DNA from: Nephrocerus scutellatus
Lineage: Eukaryota > Arthropoda > Insecta > Diptera > Pipunculidae
DNA: 64,000 bases
Direction of reading: 5' to 3'
Assembly: GCA_947095585.1 (NCBI GenBank)
Contig: OX352763.1
Coordinates: 102,527,908 to 102,591,907, forward strand
Under the pieces are notes generated by a model. The model did no database searches and was not told the DNA's origin. It saw only the letters and a program-made list of their open reading frames with translations. The first letter of the stretch is position 1; every line of letters begins with the position of its first letter. Shown here in pieces: positions 9,842 to 21,649 of the stretch. The position numbers and the translations under genes are program-made.

Positions 9842-10729
9842 CCTCGGCTAATCCGACTTGATGATCGATTTCGATCACGATATATTTTCACTGGCAATAT
9901 GTGGCTGTCAGCCACTGCAGTGTTCAACCTTTCATCCGGCGCTAGCCATTTGCGAATTTGTATAGCCTCCACCACATTATCGTAGCGGTTGACATCAGTT
10001 GGATTTAAAAATGCACGATCGACAACGGTCTTCAGAGCATCTAGCTGAAATTTATTCAATCGTGGACAAATATCTATTTCACATTGTAAAATGTCGGAGT
10101 CAACAGCAGAGTCTTCGTTATCACAACTTACACAATGGTCAACATCCATTTCGTTGTGCACAATTTGACATACCTACTCTGATACCTAGAGAAGGGGTCA
10201 ATACATCAAGTGGGCTTTCATTAGCGCCCGTTTCAACTACTCTACTTACGGCGGATGAATGGTCTATAAAACTTCTACATCTTACTACATTTTCCGAATT
10301 ACCAAAGTCAAACACACGGATATATGAATCATTACGGAAAGGCGATTTATTCACCAATATTTCTTTTCTTGTCTTTGAATTATTTTTAACTTTCGCAATC
10401 TTTCTTAAATGAATATCAAATAATTTCAAAAAGTCGCGTCCCAAGATCGGCATTGTCTGGAAGGAGCAAATGAGATAAAAGCATTTCACTGTACCGTACG
10501 CATACAGTTTGGTTCGCCCGACTCCAAAATACTTTGTTGGCTTCAATGTATCTGGCACACTAACACTATCTGGGACGATCGACAACCGAACCCCGGGGAC
10601 TCTGCCGTCTATAAGGATGTAGTTGCGAAAAATCAAGTCTGCAGCTTTGCAGGTAAATCGTACAAATTTCAAAAATAACTTAAAATCATCTAAAAAGAAT
10701 TTGTAGAGATGCCAGAGAGCTTCAAGCAA
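9842..10729 (-). pseudogene. mdg3-like retrotransposon protease region
   Basis: Two overlapping minus-strand frames (10139-10729, then 9838-10161). The first contains a retropepsin-like C-terminal half: KLYAYGTVKCFYLICSFQ followed by MPILGRDFL, the ILGRDF box that follows the flap in Ty3/gypsy proteases. The active-site D(T/S)G segment is not clearly readable, and the N-terminal part is out of frame. The second frame ends at the 28-bp direct repeat, so reverse transcriptase and integrase are absent. The gag and zinc-knuckle frames lie upstream at 10929-11842. Confidence 0.6.
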
Positions 10730-10928
10730 CTAGCTTTACTAGCATTCTATTAAAATTTTTGGTTTTTGTTTTTCAAATATTAAAATTAAATTTCATTATA
10801 ACAATTAATTTAAACAATTAATACAAATATTAAAATCTATACCATCAGAATCGATTGTTCCATCGGATCATCATATTCTTCGGGTGCGGCTATTGCTTGT
10901 TGTTCCCCTCTAGTTTCTGTTCATTACA

Positions 10929-11273
10929 TTACAGACAGCGGCAACAATCTTTTGGGCATCTGCATTTGTAATGTCCAAATTTACTGCAGTTATAGCATCT
11001 GACGACAGAAAGCTCCATCGGATGGACAGCGGTATAAGACTTCGGTTTGTTGGCATCTGTCACAGCAGTTGGTTTTGCATCTGTCGGTTTGGAATGTAAC
11101 ATATGAGTATTACGTTTGTACTCGTAACGATCCAACCTCGATATTATTTCGGCAAATGAACGGCAATCGTTGATTAATGGTATGTTACTGCTATCGTAGT
11201 TGAAGCCATCAATGATAAACGTAAGTAATTCGGTTTTTGCAGCCATGGACTTCATGGCAATAACTCTATACAT
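10929..11273 (-). pseudogene. retrotransposon gag nucleocapsid, CCHC zinc knuckle
   Basis: The frame ends VRCYNCSKFGHYKCRCPK, a CX2CX4HX4C knuckle, the single-stranded nucleic-acid-binding motif of nucleocapsid. It is preceded by a helical region (LTFIIDGFNYDSSNIPLIND, then SFAEIISRLDRYEY). The gag N-terminus is in another frame upstream (11351-11842), which shows a frameshift between 11273 and 11351. Confidence 0.75.
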
Positions 11274-11350
11274 GATTCATCAGATCGGATCCTTCTATTT
11301 TCCATCTGGCGATATACGTCTCGATTAGCGAAATTTTAAGCTATTGATAA

Positions 11351-11842
11351 TTAACAACACCTAATGTGCAAAGAAATTCCTTTGACTGTTTCTTTTAATA
11401 AATGACGCACTTCATCAGGTGTAAACGAACGTGTTGCAGTGTATTGTTCGTACTCATTGAACCACTTACGTATATCGTAATGGTTCCTCCCAGTGAAAAC
11501 ATTTAATGCGTTTTCCAGATGATCAAAATTTACGGCGATTTGGATTTGTTGGTCAGCACTAGAGTTTGCCTGAATTTGTTGCTGTAACAATAGGACTTCG
11601 CGTTTCATTTGTAGTACCTCCAACTGAACTTCCAATTGGTGTGCCTGCTCCTGCACAGTCGAAGCATCTTCTGGATATTGTTGTAGTGGCTGTTGTACTG
11701 CACACTGGGCATCGATATTCGTTACTGATAATGGCTGCTGTAATGGCAAATGGGCAATTGTTGCACTTGAAGGAAATGCCGTGTCGGCTGCGTTCAGCGC
11801 GTCCACCCTTATTTGTCGTGTGACTTTTGAGGTTGTCATCAA
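11351..11842 (-). pseudogene. retrotransposon gag N-terminal region (mdg3-like)
   Basis: A 163-codon frame with a Gln-rich helical stretch (about residues 55-95, many QQ and LEVQLEVLQ), followed by ALNVFTGRNHYDIRKWFNEY. That is the start of the gag homology region in mdg3/blastopia-type elements (F-x-G...I-x-KW). It stops at GISLHIRCC and shifts frame to the zinc-knuckle segment. The CAG/CTG-rich tracts at 11570-11760 encode the Gln stretch. Confidence 0.65.
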
Positions 11843-12409
11843 AAATGTTATTTTTCTACAACTCCATTTGTTTTCAAACTTAAATCTTTAATTCGATCTT
11901 TCTCTTTTACAAAATAAAATAATTCAAACATATATATCTCTCTTTTAATCGCACACACAAAAAAACTCTTAGCTCTCTTTAGCATTGAATTTCTTAATTT
12001 CTTCTTCCTCATCCTCTGTTCCAGCGGCCTGTCTTTTAACGGTTATATGCAGCTCGCACCATACGTCTCTGTAAAATTCAAAAAACAATTACTCTTGTTA
12101 CTACACCATTTCTCTACTTCTACTCACATTTTGAACTATCCATCTCTTCAAGCAGGGACATTCCACACCCTCTCTCTCCCATATATATATATATATGTTA
12201 TTTATACTCGCTTGGGTATTTTTCGGGCTAGACCCCACATCTGAGTTTTAAATATACTATTTCTTTTATTTTCTTTGATTTTTATTTTTTGCTTGCTGCA
12301 CCACAATACAATCCCTCTTGTACACATTGGCCGCTGAAGGCGTGCCAGTCGCAGTTAAGAAAACACATAAAGCCCTACCACATTACAAATAACAAAGCAA
12401 AAATATGCC
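11843..12409. other. no gene recognised; candidate 5' LTR/leader of the gag remnant
   Basis: This lies upstream of the gag start on the minus strand, so an LTR and primer-binding site would be expected. I could not find a matching second LTR or a convincing TG...CA boundary. A TATATATATATATA run occurs at about 12182-12196. Confidence 0.4.
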
Positions 12410-12437
12410 ATCACATCAAAGATTACTTTTATATTAC
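12410..12437. repeat. 28-bp direct repeat, right copy
   Basis: Identical to 9814-9841. Sequence after it (AATATTGACAAAATTATCTC) differs from the left copy's right flank. Confidence 0.85.
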
Positions 12438-12680
12438 AATATTGACAAAATTATCTCTGATTTTTCAACTCGATTTGCTAAAATTCAGAATGTTTACAAA
12501 TTTTAATTAAGTCTGAACGTTTTGCTTAATTTCAGCTCTGATTCAGAGCAAAATAGTTTGTCTAAAAACTGCATATATATTGCCAAATATTAGCAAAATT
12601 ATCTCAGATTTTGCAACTCGATTTGTTGGATTTCAGAATGTTTGAAAATTTCAAAAAAGTCTGAACGTTGCAACGAAGTG
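12438..12680. repeat. imperfect tandem pair containing one arm of a foldback repeat
   Basis: 12438-12518 (AAAATTATCTCTGATTTTTC ... CAGAATG ... GTCTGAACG) is repeated at about 12594-12670 with about 80 percent match. Between them, at 12519-12554, lies CGTTTTGCTTAATTTCAGCT followed by CTGATTCAGAGC, the same arm that forms both sides of the hairpin at 15.8 kb. Confidence 0.6.
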
Positions 12681-14140
12681 GCAAGTGTTTGACAACAGGT
12701 ATCAATTGCAATTTTGCATCGAATGGGAAGGTGCGGGGTGCACGTCTTGCCTCCTTGCTCGGGTCTAGCTCGCCGAAATGGGTGGTTTCTTGCACCACCA
12801 TTCGTTGCCCACTTCTTCATAAAAAAAATTTTCGTGCACGTCATTGGGAAGAGGGGAAAACCAATTTTAATATTAGTCCACCGTCTGACAGGTGGTTTCT
12901 ATCAGGGTCTGGCCCAAAACAGCCAATCGCCAAACCTGAAAATGGGAGGGGAAGAGCACTCGACTGAGAGAAAGGAAAAGACAACCCATCCCTTTTTAAT
13001 AATAAGACATTTTTTTTCTTCAATTTGTGCTTTTAGCTAAACAAAAAAAATTTGTATTTTTATTTAATTCTATTCAATTAATTCGTTAGTATATTTTTAT
13101 CATTTTTATTTTTTTCTCTCTTTTTTTTTTACGTTAATAATAACTTTTAAGACTAGTAATTAATATTCTTAATTTATACAAAAAAAAATTGGAATTCTAT
13201 CCCTTTTTATTTTCAGACTTAAATAACCTCTTTTAAGGCTAATGAATAAGGTTCTTAATTTATACAAAGAAAATTGGAACTCTATCCCCTTTTATTTTTT
13301 TTACTTTAATACCAACTTTAAGAATAATAAATAAGGTTAGTTTTTTTTTTCTTTCTGTGAAAGAAATGGGCCTGGCCGGGTATCCCAGCATACTCTAGAG
13401 GAGTCGGAAGGGGTGTATAGGGGAAGCATAAAAATTTCTTTAAATGTATCAATGTATTATCAAAAAAAAATTACCTTCTTATTCCACGTAGTTCGACGTC
13501 GTCGTCGCCAGAGCTGTCCAGGCCGAGGTGAGGGTAATGGTTTACAGGTTTACAAATTTTTTTTGGGCTGAATAAAATGTACAGGGGGCCTTCTTTCACC
13601 GGTATCGAAACCATAAATTCAATACATTAAATTAAAGTTAACTAAATCAAAGAATTATATAATAAAAAAAAACAATTTCTGTAACCGAACAAAATTTTAG
13701 GATAATAAAAAAAGGAATTCTATGCCACAGGGAATAATAACCTGGCTCTACTCACATTGACGGTAAATTTTTTTAGGCATCAATATTAAGAAATTTAATA
13801 ATTTAATTATTAGGGTTAGATGTCGCTGCCAAGAATACAGGCGTAGCAAATTTTTTTTTTGGTGATTGATGCGTTGAGCACTCCATTCTCCTTTCCTTTT
13901 TTTTTGTTTCCCGCCAAACATGGTGATGGGTGACGTATAACGGTGTCCCGATGAACAAGCGGATACAGTCATGATGAACTGGATACAGCACATGGGCATG
14001 GACCCACCATATTTAAAGGGTATTAGGGCACACCTTTTAAAAAGAAACGCAATATGCGTGATTCTCCTTTCACAGTCTTATTTTAATAACCTTACGGATT
14101 CGTAGGTAATGTACTGTAGGGTCCGTCATTGTTCTTTGCA
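12681..14140. other. no gene recognised; AT-rich with homopolymer runs
   Basis: Overlapping open frames at 12599-13040 on both strands are G/C-richer shadows without domains. 13040-13350 contains repeated blocks of the form AATTTATACAAA followed by (A/G)AAATTGGAA(T/C)TCTATCCC (about 13175-13205 and 13256-13290), a weak tandem duplication. Long T and A tracts are frequent. I see no exon, RNA gene or transposon protein. Confidence 0.5.
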
Positions 14141-14640
14141 GGACTTAAAGGTGGGACGCCGGGACCCCACTTATATGTGAACGCGCACGAGGTGCAATGT
14201 CCAAAGACGAAACGAGGTAAAAGAAATCGCGAAAAAAAAATTTCTATTGTATTTATGTCGAAATAAACCAATTTTCCCCACGGTCAAAATAACTTTATTA
14301 TTTATCAATTGAGAATTCTTTCAAACTTTTTCAGGCTTTAAAGGTGGGACGCCATCTTCTTTTTCGAAGGGACGCTACTGATATGTGAACGCGCACGAAG
14401 TATAATATCCAAGGATGAAACGGGGTAATAGAATTCGCGAATGATTATTTCTACAGAATTTTTGTCGAAATTAACCAATTTTTCCAACGGTCAAATAACT
14501 TTCTTTTCCATTTGGGAATTTTTTCACACATTATAATGCATTTTCTAATTTTTCAGGCTTTAAAGGTTGGACGCCATCTTCTTTTTCGAAGGGACGCCAC
14601 TTATAATTGAACACGCACGCGATATTATGTCCAATTAAGA
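14141..14640. repeat. three diverged tandem units of about 190-220 bp
   Basis: The box CTTTAAAGGTGGGACGCC (first copy ACTTAAAGGTGGGACGCC) starts units at about 14144, 14335 and 14557. In each it is followed by a (C)TTATATGTGAACGCGCACG-like box, a GTCCAA(A/G)GA(C/T)GAAAC box and a TCGAAAT(A)AACCAATTTT box. Units are 75-85 percent alike. No coding frame runs through them. Confidence 0.75.
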
Positions 14641-15239
14641 TCTATAACTTTTATACGCAAGTCAAAAAAAAGTGATCAAAAAAAAATTTTGCGTTTCTAC
14701 TACTTATCACGATTTCCGACGACAATTAATTCTTTCAAACGGGTTGTGATAGAACAAAAGAAAAAAACTTTGGTGCAAACTTTGTTGACTGCCTCACAGG
14801 ACTCTCCGTGACTAACTAACCAATTTCTACCCACCCCAATGCCTACCAACTCGCTCACCACTGCCTCTTTCCATCTAGCCCGGTGTCGAAATTTTTCTCT
14901 CTAGTGGAAATAGCGTAGTGCAAGTAAGTTCTATGCAATACACATATGGATGCCCATTAAGAGCGTATACCCATAAGCCTTACAAAGGTACCTGCATACA
15001 AATTCCCATTATTGGAATAGTTGATCACCAACGGAATATTTCCCGTCGGTTCACACTGAATTTTTTTATTTCGACGCAACAAATAATGCCGTCGCAGTAT
15101 TTTTTTTTTTAAACAGGCGCGTGGTGTTGATAGAACCCCCCTCTCTCTCTTCCCAGTCAAACCAGCACAAGTGCCCTATATGATGCACAGCGGCAATGCG
15201 CCGTCAACCAACAAGTGATGGGTAACAGCAAAAATAAAA

Positions 15240-15420
15240 AAGAGAGAGATCTGTCGGCTGCAATGAAGCGAATGATTGAGTGTGAGTGAGCACTGACCAA
15301 CACGCGTTGGGGATGGCGCATTGTGTTAATGGGTAATGGGTGTTTATAAATAGTAAATTACAGAACGAGCAAGGAAAGTGGAGTTTATCGTGCGAGGTCG
15401 AAGCAATCTAACGAGCACGT
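15240..15420 (+). promoter_or_regulatory. candidate core promoter: GAGA run, TATAAATAG
   Basis: AGAGAGAGAT at about 15241 is followed about 100 bp later by TATAAATAG (15345-15353) and then by GAACGAGC and AGCAAGGAAAG sequence about 20-40 bp downstream. GAGA plus TATA is a common fly promoter layout, but no recognisable coding frame follows, so this could be a promoter within an old mobile element or chance. Confidence 0.25.
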
Positions 15421-15455
15421 TGAGCACTTTTCTGCGAGTCATGTACGCTATTTTT

Positions 15456-15690
15456 CACGCGTCCAAACCGGTTTTTTTTTGCTAAATCGATAGAGAAGCA
15501 GAAATGTGAGAATGTGTGTTCGCTGTGACTGCAGTAAATAACAAAGAAATGAATTTTCCACGCGTCCAAACCGGTTTTCCTGCTAAATCGAGAGAGAAGC
15601 AGAAATCACAAACGACAAACAAAAGAGAATTCTTGCTCATGCGCAATGTGTTCGCTGAGATTGTAGTAAATAACAAAGACGTTTATATCA
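15456..15690. repeat. tandem duplication of about 100 bp
   Basis: CACGCGTCCAAACCGGTTTT followed by TGCTAAATCGA(T/G)AGAGAAGCAGAAAT starts at 15458 and again at 15560. Both copies end in (A)TGTGTTCGCTG(T/A)GA(C/T)TG(C/T)AGTAAATAACAAAGA. The second copy has about 35 extra bases in the middle. Confidence 0.8.
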
Positions 15691-15803
15691 TAACATAACT
15701 AGTGTTGTTATGGGCTACTTTCGAGGCTAGTTTATAGCGTACGAAACAGTCACTTTCGTCTATGGGCGTGTGAAAAAAAAATATCTGCGGTCGCCACCAC
15801 AAC

Positions 15804-15907
15804 GTTTGGTTAATTTCAGCTCTGATTAGAGCAAAATAATTTGCTTAGTAACGCCATGTGTTTAAGGAAACAATTTTGCTCTGAATCAGAGCTGAAATTA
15901 AGCAAAA
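15804..15907. repeat. foldback hairpin, arms of about 35 bp
   Basis: The left arm at 15804-15837 (GTTTGGTTAATTTCAGCTCT...) is the inverted complement of 15872-15907 (...AGAGCTGAAATTAAGCAAAAC), with 2-3 small differences, around a loop of about 35 bp. The core ATTTCAGCTCTGATTCAGAG is itself palindromic in part. A single arm occurs at 12519-12554, so the hairpin is probably a dispersed miniature inverted-repeat element. Confidence 0.75.
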
Positions 15908-16189
15908 CTTTCAGAATAAATTTATATTTTTAAACATTCTGAATTTTAGGAAAAATTTAAGCAAGATCAGAACTGATATTTCCCATATAGGCAAAATATT
16001 CGGACAGAACTAAAATTTTGCTTAACACTTTCTTAATAACTTCTGATTTTGACTGATATAAGAAAATCTTTCTTAATAGCAAACAAATTGCTACTTTGGG
16101 TTATAACTGTTTTTGTACACACATAAAATAAAAATTACCTAAAACCACATCATTGGCTAAACTACGGTACACGTGTTACTCGATTTGGC

Positions 16190-16790
16190 CTTCTTGACAC
16201 CCCTCCCCTGAAAGCCCTAAATGAGCAGATTGCGAAACTCGCCACCTTGTTTGGGGAAGACGCCCACTTTAGGTGGGAGGGGCACCCAAAGTTTTGGGTT
16301 TTTTTTTTAGAAAAATGCATTTTTCTAAGTATTTAGAAGTAGGTATGGGGGTTAATTGGTATCATACGAAAGGTAATAAAAATGGGGCCAATAAAACCCA
16401 CCTCGACGGAGTAAGAGTAAAAAAATGACTATACCATAAAAGTGTAAAAAAGGCCGTGCTTAAAAGTGGGCGGGCCAAAATATTGGTATCAAATGAAAGC
16501 TAAAAATGAGTTCTATGCAGCCATGTCATTTTCAAAAGTGTTATTCATTTTTTGCTATCAAATTTATACAAATAAATGTATATATATAAAAGCGTATTAC
16601 TCCTAAGTACTTATTAGTAGAAAATATTTGAAACGTAATTTACTTTTCTTTTAAGAAAAACAAACATTTGTAACATCATTATATTAATATATATTTATGT
16701 TTTTTTAAGCTTTTTCCACATCACCCTTGAGATTAGCTTATAAATAAATGCAAGAGGTATAATGCATGGGTTCTGAAAATAATTTTTTTT
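16190..16790. mobile_element. Merlin-derived terminal fragment, non-coding
   Basis: In the same order as the left arm of the Merlin element at 48.7-49.2 kb, this carries GGGGGTTAATTGGTA(T/C)CAT(A)CGAAAGGTAATAAAAA, GTGCTTAAAAGTGGGCGGGCC, ATTGGTA..AAATGAAAG, and a distal CTTTTTCCACATCACCCTTGAG...GGTATAATGCATGGGTTCTG block. The transposase is absent. It is about 70-80 percent alike, hence an older copy or a different non-autonomous subfamily. Confidence 0.7.
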
Positions 16791-19600
16791 TTTTTTTTGG
16801 AGTATATTTTTATTGGAGTAAAAATAAAGTCATAAACAAAGTTTTTACGATTAGTATTAACAGAGCAATTTCCGTTAACATGGGTCAGGATACACCAAAG
16901 TAATATTTTTCTTATATCCAGGGTAAATGATGTCAACATTAGAGATAGACCCTTACTGTAGAACGACTTTTTTCTTTGAATATACCTCAGAATCATTTCC
17001 CAAATTACTGTGCACGAATTAGGGGGCACTCTGTATATGTTTGTATGTATATCCATGGGAGGGGATGCCCAAAGTTTAGACAGTATTTGTTTTTGATTTG
17101 CAGATACTTTCTTGCCATTTTTATATTATTATTTTTTATATCGACTTTATTAAAAAATATATGTTATGCCACACAAAATCAAATCTCACGATGCTTTATT
17201 TAAATTTCACAAGCAAGTTTGGCTACGAGATAATTTGACAGCTCGTCCCACATAAATGGAATTTATTTTCTCATTCCACTGAACTGGAACACAAAAATCT
17301 CGTTTAGTACAAAATGTCATTCCACGAAAAAGAATTTCACACAACCGGAATCCGGCTTTATTATACCCAACTTATATAAATTCATTTTTGTTGTTGCATT
17401 TTGACACTTTTTCCATAAGCTAGTGGATATCTAAAGATCGGGATGCCTTTTTTAAATGTTGCAGGTTTTCATCGCAACCCGTTAAAGTATAGGTGCTTTA
17501 AACATTTGGTTATAAGACCCACAGAAAAAAGATAAATATTAAATATAGGGACGGTGAAAATAAGATAATAAATTTTGGAGTTCGCTAAAACCACATTTCC
17601 AGCCTAAATTGCAATATAAATGTACAAAGAAAAGTTTGAAACGAGTGCAGTTTAGCTGTCGATCTTCCATCTTAACGTTTTTTTTTTAAATGTTAATGTT
17701 TTTGTTTTCCTCCAAAACCCTCAAATACATGAGTATAATACTACATAATTAAATAAGTGCGTATGTCTCTTAGAAAGTGGAACTAATGACTTTCAATAAA
17801 TTGACTTGAGTCATTAGTAGCATTTTTGTAAATTAGTTTTATCAATTTGAAAAGAGGGAGTGACAGCTACAATGCATATATTCTAAAAAAAAACCTATGA
17901 CTTTTTGTATTATTCTTATAGTTTCATGTATATATATGTATGTATTTTATGGATATTTTTTAATAACACACTTTTATTGTAAAACGTTGTAAAGATAAAA
18001 TTTTAATTTTAAATCTCCAGTTATATAACTTTTTAAACAAAGATTTTTTAATCCAAAACATTTCCTACTCCTATTATTTATTTTTTGGTTTATATTTAAA
18101 ATATATGTCGATTTTCTTTAAAACTGTGTAAATTATTTGATTATAGATTAAAACTTAAAAAGAAAAAAAAACAAAATAAAATGAGACATGAGAAAGTATA
18201 AAACAAAAAAATTAAAAAAAGTACAAGTACATAAAATAATTATATTTATATATAAAAAAGAAAAAAAAAGGCCTTTCAAAAAGAAAGAAAATATACATAT
18301 ATAAAAAGTAGCAAAAATGTAGAAAAAATGCTAAAAACCCGAACTAGACGATGTTTGAATAAATACTGGGTCTATCGAATTGAATAAAACATTTAACTTA
18401 CATTGATTTAGAAATTTACTGATAATGAAATATAAAAATTAAAACAAGAGAAATTATACCACGGAAATGGCCGGCTCTCTTGCATTTTTCAAGTAGGTGA
18501 TTTTTTTATAGTCATCGGAAAACATATTCCATTCACCAGTCCAATGTTGAAATTTCGAGAAATTAAGAACATTATCAGTAATTTATGTAATAAAAACCGA
18601 TCAATTTGAAAGACCCTTTATTAATTAGAAATAATCGAAATTTGTTATAAAAAACTAAATGCATAAAGGTCTTTCTTTACAACCGAGTTAAATGTTAAAA
18701 TATAAAAATAATGAATAATTTTCCATTTTCTTCAATTTTTAGTTTTAGAAATAAATATAATTTCAAATCATATATAAAAATGTCAGCTAAAGTTTTATAA
18801 GAATTATGTAGAATGGTACTTTGTTATTACGAATATTTTTTTGTATAGGCGCAACATTTGCAATAATATTTTTCTTGTCATAAATAAACTGTAATTTGCA
18901 ATTAATTATCATTTTCTACATACAAATTTATATATGTATTTATACAAAAAAAAAACAAAACAATTACCACAAACAAAAGAAGCAAGACAAAAAATGTAAA
19001 TACACCTTGTACATTAAATAAAAATATGTAAATAATAAGTGAAACGTAAAATTAAGAAAAATTTAATTATAAATTGATGTGATAAAAATGAAAAATATAA
19101 GAAAAAAGTAATAACAGGAAAATTGTTTCATTTCAAAAATTTCCTCATTTTCCGCATTAGTCAGGTGGCCTACCTTATGTCTGCAGTATAACGACCAAGG
19201 GGATAGCGCCAAGACAATCCGCCGCCCCCTCACGCTTACCGGACATTTCAAAACCACTTTCAAACCAGGCGTCAAACCTTTTGACGATTTGGCGAAGTTT
19301 GAAACAGGACAAATGGTGGTTGTAATGTAAACAAAATTTATACGAAGAAACAAGCCCCTAGTGTGTTATCTAATTAAATGTCAATTACCCTTGAAATCCC
19401 TTGATGCGTGCGTTGATTAACAAAAAACCGACCATACAATACCACACCTCTGTCTTCCGAACACTATTAATATCAGGGACCCCGAAAACTATGGATTCGA
19501 CACTAATATCAATATCGACCCCACCCCAAAAAAAACCAATATTAGACTATTGGATTGACTTACATATATTATATATTTTTTTAAAAAAGAACCACAAAAA
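16791..19600. other. gene-free AT-rich stretch
   Basis: Very AT-rich with many short A and T tracts. The frames at 16733-17056 (minus) and 19063-19353 (minus) are open but have no domain I recognise. The second coincides with a local GC-richer island (19140-19320) that may be a transposon scrap. No RNA gene, splice-linked exon pair or transposon terminus was identified. Confidence 0.5.
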
Positions 19601-20130
19601 TACCCCCATTCCAAAAAGGAACCAGAATGAACACTCCAAAAAGATCCCCAAAACATTGCCAATTACATACAAAATCCCCTAAAACAATCCTCTAAAGACC
19701 CCCTAAAAGACTACCAAAATATCCTATATAGACCCCTAAAGACCCTCAAAAGAACAATAAATCTCCATCCTAAAAGACCCCAAAAACCGTCAAAATACCC
19801 TCCAAATACCTCCAAAAGATCCCCAAAAGACCATCTAAAGAATCCTAAAAGACCCTTAAAAAAGTAAAAAGACCCAAAGTAGAACCTCAAAACACCCATC
19901 ATAAAACTACAAAAGGACTCTAAAGACCCCAAAAGAGACTCCCAAATGACCCTCAAAGACATCCAAAAGAACCCCAAAACTCTTAAAAGACACCCACAAT
20001 CCATCCTAAAATAAAGTAAAAAAAACCCTCCAAATACGTCCAGTAGATCCCCACAAGACACACTAAAGACTCCCAAAAGACCCTGAAAAGCTTCCAAGCA
20101 CCACCAAAATACCCTCAAAAGACTACCCCT
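19600..20130. repeat. degenerate A/C-rich minisatellite
   Basis: More than thirty loosely repeated CC(C/T)(C/T)AAAAGA(C/A)CC-type units at about 15-20 bp spacing. The strand asymmetry (A+C against G+T) opens long spurious frames on the minus strand, rich in Trp, Gly, Phe and Leu, such as 19711-20118. Confidence 0.75.
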
Positions 20131-20990
20131 ATCACGATCACAGTCTGGGCGTTCTGCGAGTGAACTTACTTAAAACCACAGTTTGAGACTCAATGCATTC
20201 AATAGCACAAAGTTATGCGTGAAACACAAACACGCTTTAGCTTCGTCTTCGTCTGACTTTTCTCGTAGGACATTTCTCAAATGAGAGTTCTGCTATTGTC
20301 AGCTGTAATTTTTTCTGGAATTTGTGTTTGATTTTTGTTTTGGAACGTATATTAAATAAACACTCCCGCTCGCTCCCTCACCAGGTTTATTAATCGTTCT
20401 TTAAAACACATCATTAACTCTTCGTTTTCATCAATATTTTTCATCTCCATTTCAAAACGAATTCGCCGAACAAAATAATTTTTTTGTTGACGTTTTTCAC
20501 ATGTGTTGAGCTGTCAGGCAAAGCAAATGTTCAGCCCTTTTGAACTAGAGCTTGCGTTTGTAGTCACGTTACGTACATTACGTTTTTTCTTTACGAACGT
20601 TGAAGCCGATGCTTAATTGTGTTATGAAGCATTGAAATCGTATGGCTGAACTCGTAAACGTCAGGCGAAGACGAAGCTGAAGCGTGTTTCCCGCATTACT
20701 TCTACACGCCTTCTTCCTCTTCGCGTTTCACCTCAATCAAAAGTCATTTATGTTGATAAGCGTTTAGTTGGTTGTGTACTGGATATTGGGTTGATCAGCA
20801 CTGCTTAGCGGACAGTGGTAGATTAAATTATCATGTCGCACTTTCGTAAGGCTCTGAATTGTATCCTACACTAAACGCGCCAAAAAAGTATAAATTCAAT
20901 AATGTTATCTATAGCCAGTAATAAAAATCAACAGTTTTTACCCGGGCCATAGCCTCTTCATCATGTTGTGTTATTATTAATGTCGACAAC
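20131..20990. other. no gene recognised
   Basis: No open frame with a domain on either strand. Moderate base composition. It ends where the LINE fragment begins. Confidence 0.5.
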
Positions 20991-21009
20991 ATTTAGGCCG
21001 GCATCGCCA

Positions 21010-21440
21010 ACTGTATCACTATTGCGGCGGGAAAAGCCAAAATCACATATTCGTAATTAAAGGCCTTTCCTATAAGGACGCATTGTGTTGTCGAATTCTT
21101 CAAAAATATTAATCGGCGCCTAAGCATCCAGCTACAACATCTACATCGCAACCCATATCAAGCGATTGGCAGATCGATCCTTAACTATGCGGCATCCATC
21201 TGGACACCTCGCCTCTGCCACATACATTGGCAGAAGCTTCAATCAATGCCAGAATGCTGCTCTTCGCATCATCACTGGTTGCCACGGCATGAAGACCATC
21301 TCCACCAAGAAACCCTAATGCTAGAAGTGAAAGAGCACAACGAGCTGCTCGCCAAACAATTCCTACTGGCATGCCACAAACCCGATCACCCAAACCGTGA
21401 CCTGCTCACCCGCAACACACCACCCAGGAATATCTAATCT
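21010..21440 (+). pseudogene. Jockey-clade LINE ORF2 C-terminal fragment
   Basis: Plus-strand sequence encodes, with one frameshift, WTPRLCHIHWQKLQ, then NAALRIITGCHG, then HLHQETLMLEVKEHNELLAK (21246-21437 frame), then LLACHKPDHPNRDLLTRNTP. The AALRIITGCH...VKEHNELL box is the typical C-terminal tail of Jockey-group non-LTR reverse transcriptases. The LINE at 27.5-29.5 kb has the equivalent residues (ALRIITGCH and EDHLHQETLMLK), so the two are relatives. RT motifs and endonuclease are missing. Confidence 0.75.
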
Positions 21441-21649
21441 GATATTCTAATGTTCCGCGAAGAGACAAAATTTTCCTTCACAATTTAACAGTATGTACTA
21501 ATAAAATCTACCTTTCATTTTTAGCATACATTTTGAATCTTACAAACAAAATGAACATCGAGTTTCAAGCGGAGGTCGCTCGAATTCACTGCTTACTTAC
21601 CACTATTAAATCTTATTTTAAAACAGTTCTTCAAAATTTTATTTAGATT

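Noticed and set aside
12599..13040. Overlapping frames on both strands around 12.6-13.0 kb
   Set aside because: Mutually overlapping, no family resemblance, and partly over a repeated non-coding block.
19063..19353. 96-codon minus frame in a GC-richer island
   Set aside because: No recognisable domain, no splice-linked neighbour, and an AT-rich hydrophobic tail. Likely chance or a transposon scrap.
19711..20118. 135-codon Trp/Gly/Phe-rich minus frame
   Set aside because: Generated by A/C-rich minisatellite DNA; stop codons are avoided by strand asymmetry.
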